Part shown: in pieces, positions 54,460 through 62,011 of the stretch
Layout: every line of letters starts with the position of its first letter
Numbering within the stretch: the first letter of the stretch is position 1
NCBI GenBank assembly: GCA_963830545.1
Contig: CAWHMK010000001.1
Coordinates: forward strand, 1,860,001 to 1,924,000
DNA length: 64,000 bases
Direction of reading: 5' to 3'
From: DATGJX01 sp963830545
GTDB taxonomy: Bacteria > Vulcanimicrobiota > Vulcanimicrobiia > Vulcanimicrobiales > Vulcanimicrobiaceae
Notes under the pieces: generated by a model
The model's input: only the letters and a program-made list of their open reading frames with translations
Told to the model about the DNA's origin: nothing
The model's database searches: none
Position numbers and translations under genes: made by a program

Positions 54460-55806
54460 CTACCCGGTGCTGCCTATACCCGCGATCTTGCCGGTCGAGT
54501 CGAGCACGAACTGCCACGTCAGCGTTTGTCCCGCCGAGAACGTGACGTTGTAACTGTACCGCATCCCAGTGGCAGTCCTATCGCTTCCGAGATATGCGAT
54601 TTTCGCGATCGTGCCAAGCGGTTTGAGTTGAGCAGCCGTTTGGGCCAGGAGAGCGGGAGTCAACGCGGCGTTGACTTGCGCAGTGTACTGTGAGCGATCG
54701 ATCTGACCTTGAAGCAGCGACGACAGCGCTTGCCGGAAGCGCTCGGTGACTGCACGATCTTCTGCGTTCGGCTGTGCTACCGGCGTGGCGAGGTTCGGAA
54801 ATAGCGTGCCGACGACGACCCGGTTTGCGCGATAGGTGCCGAAATCGAATGCGTCACTGAGCACGATCCAGGCCACATGCTGCGCCGGAATGAGTTCGTT
54901 CTCGGTTTCATAGCCGGGCACACCACCGTGATGGCCAACGAGTTGCAGGCTCTGCCAACGCACCATGTCCACGCCCAGACCTTGCATTCCGTTGTCGCTC
55001 GAAAGCGGGTTTGCTTGCATCTGCGCAAACGTTTGCGGCGAAAGCAGCTTACCGTCCAGCAAAGCGATGTCAAAGCGTGCTAGGTCGGCGGCCGTCGAGA
55101 CGATATCGCCGCACGCGAAGAGCCACGACGGGTCGTACGCTGGAGCGAGCTTGCCGGTTGCGCTCATATAGCCTTGCGCAACGGACGTGCCCGCAGGCGG
55201 ATTTCCGACTGTGGTTTGCATCATGTTCGCAGGCGTAAAGATGTGCTCGCGATCGTACTGTGCGAGCGGCTCGCCGCTGACGCGCTCGACAATCAGGCCG
55301 AGAACGACGTAGCCGGTGTTGCTGTACGACCATTTTGTTCCTGGTGCGGACGTGAGCGGATGTTTTGCCGCCATCGCCAGAATGGCTAGCGGATTCGTTG
55401 GCCGCGAGACGATGCCGCTCTGGAATGCATAGTCACCGTAGTTCCACAAGCCCGACGTGTGCTGCAAAAGCTCGCGTACGGTGATCTCTTTCGCGTATGG
55501 CACTCTCGGCAAGTACGTTGCAGCAGTCGCATCGAGGTCGACGCGGTGAGCCTGCACAAGCTGCATTACGGCGACCGCGGTAAACATTTTCGTCACGGAG
55601 GCGATGGGGAATCGCGTGTCCGCGGTGGCTTCACCAAAGCCGCGATCGTACACGATGTGACCGTCGCGCTCGACGGCGACTTCCAAAGCGCGTGTTTGCA
55701 GCGCCCGATCGCCGACCAACCGCGCGAGTTGTGCATCCAAGGAAGGACCTGTGGGCTGGGGCGACGCGGCAGCAACCGCTGATGCGAGTAAGAGCGCCTG
55801 AATCAT
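54460..55806 (-). CDS. Serine hydrolase (beta-lactamase/penicillin-binding-protein-like) with C-terminal secreted domain
   Basis: 448 aa from the Met at 55806, whose signal peptide (MIQALLLASAVAAASP) is better than the upstream start. Class C-type motifs: FPIASVTKMFTAVAVM (SxxK Ser and Lys), WSYSNTGYVVLG (YxN) and LVGHHGGVPGYETEN (HxG). The last about 95 residues (SSLLQGQIDRSQYTAQVNAA, YSYNVTFSAGQTLTWQFVLD, STGKIAGIG) match the small protein at 32590-33072. Acts in the periplasm or outside, on an unknown peptide or ester. Confidence 0.88.
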   Translation of the reverse strand: MIQALLLASAVAAASPQPTGPSLDAQLARLVGDRALQTRALEVAVERDGHIVYDRGFGEATADTRFPIASVTKMFTAVAVMQLVQAHRVDLDATAATYLPRVPYAKEITVRELLQHTSGLWNYGDYAFQSGIVSRPTNPLAILAMAAKHPLTSAPGTKWSYSNTGYVVLGLIVERVSGEPLAQYDREHIFTPANMMQTTVGNPPAGTSVAQGYMSATGKLAPAYDPSWLFACGDIVSTAADLARFDIALLDGKLLSPQTFAQMQANPLSSDNGMQGLGVDMVRWQSLQLVGHHGGVPGYETENELIPAQHVAWIVLSDAFDFGTYRANRVVVGTLFPNLATPVAQPNAEDRAVTERFRQALSSLLQGQIDRSQYTAQVNAALTPALLAQTAAQLKPLGTIAKIAYLGSDRTATGMRYSYNVTFSAGQTLTWQFVLDSTGKIAGIGSTG

Positions 55807-55911
55807 ACAGGTTGGTTCGACGACTGCATCGCGATTGTCCCTGTGCGCCCGGCTAGATACGACCTGCCAGCGCACCCAATCTAAACGCCCGGATTTGAAT
55901 CTTCAACGGCG

Positions 55912-56139
55912 TTACGGGTTCTCACCGATTCCGTTCCACTGAAACACGTCGTCCAGCGCTACGTCAAAAACTTCGGCGATGCGAAATGCTGCCTCCAATG
56001 ACGGCGAGTACTTTCCCATTTCGATCGCGGCGATGGTTTGACGCGTTACACCGATGCGGCGGCCGAGATCGGCCTGGGACATCTCACCCTTAAGAAAGCG
56101 CAACGTGCGGATCCTATTGGTGATGGATCCTTCCGTCAT
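55912..56139 (-). CDS. Xre-family helix-turn-helix regulator
   Basis: 75 aa, a compact Cro/CI-like protein: RTLRFLKGEMSQADLGRRIG, VTRQTIAAIEMGKYSPSLEA, AFRIAEVFDVALDDVFQW. ATG overlaps the stop of the membrane gene upstream (4 bp), so both are one operon, a common pairing of a short Xre regulator with a DUF2178-like membrane protein. Confidence 0.92.
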   Translation of the reverse strand: MTEGSITNRIRTLRFLKGEMSQADLGRRIGVTRQTIAAIEMGKYSPSLEAAFRIAEVFDVALDDVFQWNGIGENP

Positions 56140-56559
56140 GCTTGCCGGCGATAGCTGACCACGATGACGCCGTAGTGAACCAACTCGGCGGCGACAATCA
56201 TCGCGAGCGCCGCATTGATGATCCGCCAGCCGCCTGAATTGAAGGGCATAATGCAGCCCACGAGTATCATGCCGGCGATCAAGACGTAGTATGCGAAGGT
56301 GATTGACCGGCTCGTGATCGCACGGTCGCGCTCATCCGGCGGTGTGCGCGCCTCCTCAGGCGATTTGATAGCTGAGGTATGCGTAACCGGCACCCATGAT
56401 GATCACCTGCGCGACGACGGCGAGGGCAAACAGGCCAAGCAGGCGCAGGTCCGGGAGCGCGCTCGCGACGTGGCGCGCCCCCACTATCGAAAAGTACGGC
56501 CCAAAGGTAAGGGCAATGGCGATTAGGGTCAGCCAGGCGGTTTTCTCGCGATACGGCAT
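56136..56559 (-). CDS. DUF2178-like small membrane protein (one +1 frameshift)
   Basis: About 140 aa. The first piece (MPYREKTAWLTLIAIALTFG, LRLLGLFALAVVAQVIIMGA, GYAYLSYQIA) has two membrane segments. Near 56370 the frame shifts by +1 into KSPEEARTPPDERDRAITSR, SITFAYYVLIAGMILVGCIM, NAALAMIVAAELVHYGVIVV, two more. The P-D-E-R-D motif between helices 2 and 3 is characteristic. Start at 56559 was chosen because GGGGG lies 6 nt upstream; an ATG 6 nt earlier sits too close. Operon with the Xre gene. Confidence 0.75.
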
Positions 56560-56591
56560 TTTCATCCCCCTTAAATGTAAGATGGGGGCTG

Positions 56592-56620
56592 AGTGTATCA
56601 TAAACAAAACATCAGGTCAA
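56592..56620 (-). promoter_or_regulatory. Promoter of the membrane-protein/Xre operon
   Basis: On the minus strand TTGACC (56615-56620), a 17-nt spacer and TACACT (56592-56597). The leader is about 26 nt and has a strong ribosome-binding site, so this mRNA is not leaderless. Confidence 0.6.
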
Positions 56621-56723
56621 AAATACTTAACATAACACGATGCACCGGGTCCGGGAAAGACTGCGCGTCCGCTTGGCCGGGGCACCGTGTACCGCAGATG
56701 TAACTTCGTATTTAAAACTATGC

Positions 56724-56752
56724 TTGTCTTTATGAAGCACCCAGTGTATACT
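56724..56752 (+). promoter_or_regulatory. Promoter of the DoxX-like gene
   Basis: TTGTCT (56724-56729), a 17-nt spacer and TATACT (56747-56752). The ATG at 56790 has a GAGG ribosome-binding site, so this mRNA has a leader of about 30 nt. Confidence 0.6.
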
Positions 56753-56789
56753 CGCGTTATATCGCTTTAGCCGTTGACGAGGAATCAAA

Positions 56790-57209
56790 ATGGAATCCGC
56801 AGTGAACCTCCGACCCCGCGCCGGCTCTGCCATCTGGCTCGCTCGCGCGATTGCCGCTCTGGTCGTCCTTTTCATGCTTTTCGACGTCGCGGGGAAATAC
56901 ATGATGCCCGCCGCTGTAACGGACGCATTCGCGCGACAAGGCATGCCGCTGCACTTCGCGCCGCTCATCGCAACCCTGTTGCTGGTGCTCACGGTGCTGT
57001 ACGTCGTTCCACGCACGCGAGTGCTCGGCGCTGTGTTGGTGACGGGTTATCTGGGCGGCGCATGCGCAACGAACCTGCGCGCCTCGTTCACGCCCTTCGA
57101 AGTACTGTTCCCCGTGGTTTTCGGCATTCTCATGTGGGTGCCGGTCTACATGAGCGACGATCGCGTTCGCGCGCTTCTTCCGTTGCGGAGGGCGGGATTA
57201 ACGCGTTAG
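56790..57209 (+). CDS. DoxX-like four-helix membrane protein
   Basis: 139 aa with four membrane segments: WLARAIAALVVLFMLFDVAG, FAPLIATLLLVLTVLYVVPR, VLGAVLVTGYLGGACATNLR, EVLFPVVFGILMWVPVYMSD. The order and the G-Y-L-G-G-A motif fit the DoxX-like group. Function in this group is uncertain. Its stop overlaps the convergent anti-sigma gene by 4 bp. Confidence 0.75.
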   Translation: MESAVNLRPRAGSAIWLARAIAALVVLFMLFDVAGKYMMPAAVTDAFARQGMPLHFAPLIATLLLVLTVLYVVPRTRVLGAVLVTGYLGGACATNLRASFTPFEVLFPVVFGILMWVPVYMSDDRVRALLPLRRAGLTR

Positions 57210-57838
57210 CGTCGGGAGTTCTCGACCATGGACGCTCTTATGGCCGCCAATTGCCGGGCGCCGATAGCTCGCTCGTCGGCAACGACGAGCGCAACCTCTG
57301 CGCCGACGTGCCAAAAGACGACACGGTACTTGTGAGAATACCCGATGCCGACGTGATATCTGCGGGCTGATGCATCGGGAGAAGACCTTTTGACCTCAAC
57401 TGCGTTCATCAAGAAGAACGTCAGCATATGGTCTTCGAGCCGCCACTTACCGGGAAAACCGTACTGCAGCGCGATGAGATTTTTGCCGGCGGAAATCTTC
57501 TCCAGGTTCCAGCCGAACGGAAGCGCCGACGGCATTGTAACCGGGAAGTCCGCTGCCTTCGCGGCAGCCTCGACGTTTGCGGGCGCAAAAATTCGAGCGT
57601 CGTGCGAATTGAGCACGATACCAGAACTCGACATGGTGATGGTCACGCGATCTGCGATCGTCGCGGCAGCGACCGCGGCCGTCGAAAACGCAAGGATCAT
57701 CACCGCAAGAAAGAGACGGCGTTTGGGCTTTGGATCGATGCGCCGAAGGCGTGCACTACGAATGGATTCGATCGGCAGCGGCGGGACCTGAATCTCCGCG
57801 CGCGCCTTTTTACAGAGGGTTTCCAGTTCAAATTGCAT
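57206..57838 (-). CDS. Probable anti-sigma factor, single-pass membrane protein
   Basis: 210 aa from the Met at 57838. A cytoplasmic N-terminus of about 40 residues, one membrane segment (RRLFLAVMILAFSTAAVAAA), then an extracytoplasmic domain (PSALPFGWNLEKISAGKNLI, FPGKWRLEDHMLTFFLMN, YHVGIGYSHKYRVVFWHVGA) like DUF4367-type sensor domains. Its start lies inside the end of the sigma gene (11-nt overlap), giving coupled translation, as expected for a sigma/anti-sigma pair. Confidence 0.75.
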   Translation of the reverse strand: MQFELETLCKKARAEIQVPPLPIESIRSARLRRIDPKPKRRLFLAVMILAFSTAAVAAATIADRVTITMSSSGIVLNSHDARIFAPANVEAAAKAADFPVTMPSALPFGWNLEKISAGKNLIALQYGFPGKWRLEDHMLTFFLMNAVEVKRSSPDASARRYHVGIGYSHKYRVVFWHVGAEVALVVADERAIGARQLAAIRASMVENSRR

Positions 57839-58373
57839 TGACGCGAGCCTCGTTTGGTTCGAAATGCGTTGGCGCATCGCCTAGCAGTGAGCGCAAGCTC
57901 TGCCGCGCGAGCGCCAAACGGAATCGCACGGTTCCGCTTGGAACGTGCAGTATGGAAGCGATTTCCCGGCTCGAAAGGTCGTCGAAATATCGCAGCGCTA
58001 TCACGGTTCGCAACTTCGGCGGAAGGTTTTCAAGCGCGCGCCAAAGATCGATGATTGCCGTCCGGTCGCTCTCCTGAGCACCCACCGAAGCCGTTCCAGG
58101 CTGCACCGTCGAACGCTTTACGTCCATTGCGGCGCGTACGACGATGCGGTAAAACCAGACCCGAAAGGCTGCAGTACTGCGCAGCGACGAGATTGCAACG
58201 TAGATGATCGCGCAAGCTTCTTGCGCGGCGTCCTCGGCGGCTTCTTTCTGACCCAGCACCGAATATGCGAGCCGATAGGCGTCCGGCCATAGCGCCTCCA
58301 GGAGCCGTTCGGCTTCTGCGGCGCCGCCCGTGCGCGCCGCGTCGATGAGTTGATATGGTATGTGATGAGCCAT
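57828..58373 (-). CDS. ECF-type RNA polymerase sigma factor
   Basis: 181 aa from the Met at 58373. Region 2: EALWPDAYRLAYSVLGQKEA, AEDAAQEACAIIYVA, FRVWFYRIVVRAAMDVKR. Region 4: NLPPKLRTVIALRYFDDLSS, REIASILHVPSGTVRFRLAL, ARQSLRSLLG. Directs polymerase to stress or envelope genes; targets unknown. Followed by its anti-sigma factor. Confidence 0.92.
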   Translation of the reverse strand: MAHHIPYQLIDAARTGGAAEAERLLEALWPDAYRLAYSVLGQKEAAEDAAQEACAIIYVAISSLRSTAAFRVWFYRIVVRAAMDVKRSTVQPGTASVGAQESDRTAIIDLWRALENLPPKLRTVIALRYFDDLSSREIASILHVPSGTVRFRLALARQSLRSLLGDAPTHFEPNEARVNAI

Positions 58374-58448
58374 CAAGGCCTCGTCCGGAATTTCGCGTTC
58401 TACCAGAATAGAGCCGCTAGCGCACCTCAAGTGTTGGAAAATGTTCCC

Positions 58449-58955
58449 TTACGGCTCCGGGAACAAATCGATGACCCAGTCGTTGCAGAGCATGAAATGT
58501 CCCTTCGGGTATTCGAACGTGTATTCGCCGGCCATGTGGAAACCCGCATTGCGGCAAACTGCATTCGAAGGCAGATTATCGGCCGAAGGGTATGCGTGCA
58601 AGAAGCGATGGCGGCGCTCCATCTTCGCATACCGGATTATCGTACGAGCGGCCTGGCTCGCGACTCCACGTCGCGCGTACTGCGGAAGAACCATCCAACC
58701 CGTTTCATAAACCAGCTCGCCTTGCCATTCGCGTTCCCAAAAACCAATCGTTCCGGCTGCGTCGGGGCGCCCGTCGACGTGAATCGTAAACATGCCGCCG
58801 GCTTCCGATGCGTTCAAGAAACGCTCGTGGCGCGCGACGATCTGTTCTTCGGTTTCCGCTCCGCCCAGATGCTGCATCATCTTGGCATCGCCCACGGTGA
58901 GCCGGAGGATAGGAAGATCGTTGCCGGTCCACGCTCGAAGGGTGATGCGGCTCAT
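58449..58955 (-). CDS. GNAT-family N-acetyltransferase
   Basis: 168 aa. ITLRAWTGNDLPILRLTVGD, AGTIGFWEREWQGELVYETG, WMVLPQYARRGVASQAARTI (acetyl-CoA loop), LPSNAVCRNAGFHMAGEYTF. RimJ/RimL-like. Divergent from the next acetyltransferase; substrate unknown. Confidence 0.85.
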   Translation of the reverse strand: MSRITLRAWTGNDLPILRLTVGDAKMMQHLGGAETEEQIVARHERFLNASEAGGMFTIHVDGRPDAAGTIGFWEREWQGELVYETGWMVLPQYARRGVASQAARTIIRYAKMERRHRFLHAYPSADNLPSNAVCRNAGFHMAGEYTFEYPKGHFMLCNDWVIDLFPEP

Positions 58956-59086
58956 TTCAAACCCGTTTCATTCACATCGTCGCTTCGGCGAACGCTGCGC
59001 CTTTCCGGTAGAGTGCTATTATCACACGAGAAGCTTTTCAGGCGTTACTGCGAGATGGTCGCGTGAAGCGCACCTGAAGGACGTGG

Positions 59087-59671
59087 ATGATGGCGAACAT
59101 GCGGCGGTTGACGGTTGCCGTTCCGGTTATCGAAACAGATCGTTTGCGATTGCGAGGACATGGTCCCGGCGATCTCGCCGATTGCCTTGCAATGTGGTCC
59201 GATCCGATGGTCACTCGGTTCATTGGCGGCAAACCTTCAACCGAGCAGCAGACGTGGATGCGAATGCTGTCATACGCCGGCCACTGGTCTTTCATGGGTT
59301 TCGGATATTGGGTCATTGAAACCAAAGATTCATCCCGTTTCGTCGGAGAAGCCGGATTTGCGGACTTCAAGCGCGACATCGCAGCATCGATGAAGGGCAG
59401 ACCCGAACTCGGATTTGCGCTCGCATCGGCGTCGCATGGAAAGGGATATGCGACGGAAGCGGCGTGTGCGGTCTTGGCATGGGGTGATACGCACCTGCAA
59501 TACGACAAAACGGTCTGCCTCATCAATCCCGAGAATGTAGCGTCACGCCGCGTCGTCGAAAAATGCGGCTATCGGGTGTTCGAGGAAAGCACGTATAACG
59601 GTCTGCCGGCGTTGTTTCTCGCTAGGACCAGACCATCAAACGAGAATCCGGATAGTCGTAGATACTGTTGA
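59087..59671 (+). CDS. GNAT-family N-acetyltransferase, RimJ/RimL-like
   Basis: 194 aa; starts at 59087, 59090 and 59099 are all possible. VPVIETDRLRLRGHGPGDLA, MVTRFIGGKPSTEQQTWMRM, FVGEAGFADFKRDIAASMKG, ELGFALASASHGKGYATEAA (acetyl-CoA loop), INPENVASRRVVEKCGYRVF. Typical of ribosomal-protein or drug acetyltransferases. A paralogue-like enzyme is on the other strand at 58449. Confidence 0.88.
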   Translation: MMANMRRLTVAVPVIETDRLRLRGHGPGDLADCLAMWSDPMVTRFIGGKPSTEQQTWMRMLSYAGHWSFMGFGYWVIETKDSSRFVGEAGFADFKRDIAASMKGRPELGFALASASHGKGYATEAACAVLAWGDTHLQYDKTVCLINPENVASRRVVEKCGYRVFEESTYNGLPALFLARTRPSNENPDSRRYC

Positions 59672-59675
59672 AACG

Positions 59676-60120
59676 CTAACGGTTCAAGATCGTCACCGAC
59701 GAGCGATCTCCGCTGTCCACCAACATGCGCACCGGTTCGTTGAGCGGGACGAGGTCACGAATTGCGATACGTTGCGATCTGCCAGTCGTTCCCGAATGGG
59801 TCGGTAACCATGGCGCGGCGATCGCCGTACGGCGTATCGCACGGTTCTTCCACCACAACTGCGCCCGCGTCCAGAGCGCGCCGGTACGTCGCGTCCGCGT
59901 CGTCGACGTAGACGTAGAAAAAGCCCGGCATTGGTTTGCGGGTCCCCACACCGCTCACCATGAGCATTGAATCGCCGATCGCCAGGACCGACGGCATTTC
60001 GGACCGGTAATTGCCGGTTGCGCCGAACGCTTCTCGGAGAAATTCCACGAGCGCGGCCGGATCCTCGACGACGATGCGCGGCGTGATGTTGTGCCAGCCC
60101 GCGGGAAGTCCGTTGGACAT
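59676..60120 (-). CDS. VOC/glyoxalase-fold protein (probable +1 frameshift near the 3' end)
   Basis: About 147 aa. WHNITPRIVVEDPAALVEFL, REAFGATGNYRSEMPSVLAI, GFFYVYVDDADATYRRALDA, PYGDRRAMVTDPFGNDWQIA: PhnB-like VOC family. The first frame stops at 59755. A +1 step near 59765 continues RDLVPLNEPVRMLVDSGDRS to 59676, which reads like a natural tail. Metal-binding residues of VOC enzymes cannot be assigned with certainty. Confidence 0.75.
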
Positions 60121-60134
60121 GAATCTCTCCTAGG

Positions 60135-60773
60135 TCAACAAAGCGCGGCTTGCGGGCAGACGGTGGTCAGTCCCGTGAGGACGGATGCAAGATCCGGATA
60201 CCGCGAAAAGGAGTCGTACGTGATGATGACGGTCGCGCCGCCGCCGAATATGGCGTAATGGCCGCTATACGCATGTGCTTCGCGGGTAAGCCACCAGAAA
60301 TTCGGCAGCACCTGCGAACGCTCGCCGACAATCGTTCCGGAGGACGTGTAACGGGGAAGAACGTTCGGAGTGTACTGATATTTTACGACGTTGCCGGCCG
60401 CGTCGAGCGAAAGCGTGCCGGTTCCGTGCGCACCATCCCGAACGGAGCTGGCGAAGCGGTACGTCGACGGGTCCACCTGCTGAAACGTATACTCGTTCGC
60501 GTACAGCGGATCGAATGGGCGATGGAAACTGTCTCCCGGCGCGGGATGCTCGTATTGGTGTTCGATTTGCGACATCCCGGCCGCGTCTGCGGATTTGCCG
60601 CCGGTCGTAGCGCGAATGACGCGTACCTTCAGCGTCCGTCCGTCTTGAATCGCGACTGCAAGCACCATTTCATCGTGCCTGCGCATCGGACCGGCGTGCA
60701 CGTCGAAGATGCGCCGTAACCGGTAAACGAAAAATCCGCGCTCTTGGGTCGCCGCGCGCTGTGCGATCTGCAC
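60135..60773 (-). CDS. Probable exported protein, N-terminus uncertain
   Basis: 212 aa from the GTG at 60773. Upstream, the frame stays open for a few residues (ILIAQAPPSI) but no signal peptide or better start is visible. MVLAVAIQDGRTLKVRVIRA, NEYTFQQVDPSTYRFASSVR, GTGTLSLDAAGNVVKYQY, FGGGATVIITYDSFSRYPDL suggest a beta-rich envelope protein. The end has a Cys pair (TTVCPQAALC). The gene before ends 23 bp away; a hidden error may have removed the real start. Confidence 0.5.
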   Translation of the reverse strand: MQIAQRAATQERGFFVYRLRRIFDVHAGPMRRHDEMVLAVAIQDGRTLKVRVIRATTGGKSADAAGMSQIEHQYEHPAPGDSFHRPFDPLYANEYTFQQVDPSTYRFASSVRDGAHGTGTLSLDAAGNVVKYQYTPNVLPRYTSSGTIVGERSQVLPNFWWLTREAHAYSGHYAIFGGGATVIITYDSFSRYPDLASVLTGLTTVCPQAALC

Positions 60774-60796
60774 TATGGACGGCGGCGCCTGCGCAA

Positions 60797-61882
60797 TCAG
60801 TATGGTTTCACCTCGCCTATCGCATGCGCTTCAGTAAAGAACACGCCGCCGTCGAGACATCCCTCGATGCCTCCGACGCCTGCGTTCGATGTCGGCACCG
60901 GATATTCGGATACCACGCCGGTAGTCGTGATGCGCCCGATCCGATTGGCGTGCTGCTCGGTGAACCACAGTGCGCCGTCACATCCGCTCGTAATCGCCCT
61001 CAGGCCGCTCGCTGCGCTGAGTACCGGAAAGTGCATGACGCTTCCGTCGACCGCCAAACGCCCAATCTCGTTCAATCCCGCATCGGTAAACCAAAGCGCG
61101 CCGTCCGGCCCGGGGGTCAAACCGGTCACGAGCGAACCTGTACCCAGCGCAAACGTGTTCGCGAGGGTGCCGGTGTTCGGATCGATGCGGAAAATCTCCG
61201 ACGTCGTCGTGCCGTTCAGTTGCGGATCGCTGGCGATCCAAATGAAGCCGTCCGCTCCAAGGGTTACGCTTCCGATAGCTTCGAGCAATACCGGCGGGGT
61301 GCAATCGGCCTTGGTCGTAAATACAAATCCGGTCAAACCGTGCGGCGTCGGTTGATTGGCCGTAACCCAGGCGTTGCCGTCGGACGTCATCGTGACGTCT
61401 TCGAAAACATCGCCCTTTGCACCGTAGAATTCGGTGAACGCCTTCGTTGCCGTATCGTACTGCGCGACGGCGGGCGTCGTTTGAGCCGTTGAAAAGCCGC
61501 GTACTCCTGTGCCGCTGCCGCCTCCGAGCCGCGCTAGCGTGCTGACCGTTTCGTTCGAAGCGGCAACCGGTCCGGTCGGTGAAAATGACGGAATCACCGG
61601 CCACGTGTCCGGAACGCGGCCGGCTATCAGCGTGTACTTGCCGTTCGAAGGCGTGAAGATTCCCAGTTCGGTCGTCGTGCTGAAGTACACATTGCCGTCG
61701 GAACCGAAGGCGAGGCCGCCCAGAAGCGTCGCGGTGGTCGGAAATTCCTTGAAAGCGACGCCGCTGCCGGGCGAGGGCTGCGGACCGCCGTTCGAGATCG
61801 GGGACGGAAGTGAATTCGTTCCGCTGGTACAGCTCGCCAAAAGCAATGCGCCAATGACGAGTCCATGAGCCGATCGTCTCAT
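60797..61882 (-). CDS. Vgb-like beta-propeller lipoprotein
   Basis: 361 aa. Lipobox LVIGALLLASCTSG (Cys 18). The mature part is a beta-propeller built from repeats such as GGLAFGSDGNVYFSTTTELG, LTPGPDGALWFTDAGLNEIG and GCDGALWFTEQHANRIGRIT, the pattern of virginiamycin B lyase and SMP-30-like proteins. A lipid-anchored location argues for an extracytoplasmic lactone or sugar-acid role, not for drug resistance; activity is not shown. Confidence 0.82.
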   Translation of the reverse strand: MRRSAHGLVIGALLLASCTSGTNSLPSPISNGGPQPSPGSGVAFKEFPTTATLLGGLAFGSDGNVYFSTTTELGIFTPSNGKYTLIAGRVPDTWPVIPSFSPTGPVAASNETVSTLARLGGGSGTGVRGFSTAQTTPAVAQYDTATKAFTEFYGAKGDVFEDVTMTSDGNAWVTANQPTPHGLTGFVFTTKADCTPPVLLEAIGSVTLGADGFIWIASDPQLNGTTTSEIFRIDPNTGTLANTFALGTGSLVTGLTPGPDGALWFTDAGLNEIGRLAVDGSVMHFPVLSAASGLRAITSGCDGALWFTEQHANRIGRITTTGVVSEYPVPTSNAGVGGIEGCLDGGVFFTEAHAIGEVKPY

Positions 61883-62011
61883 ATGAAACTCCTACGCTTC
61901 CCCGGCTTCCCGAGCGTACCGCGTTCCCGTCCGCGTGCGAATGTTTCAAAGAGGCCTAGCAAGCGGGCCTATATGCACTAAAATCGAAAAATACCCGGGA
62001 CGGAGGGTCGA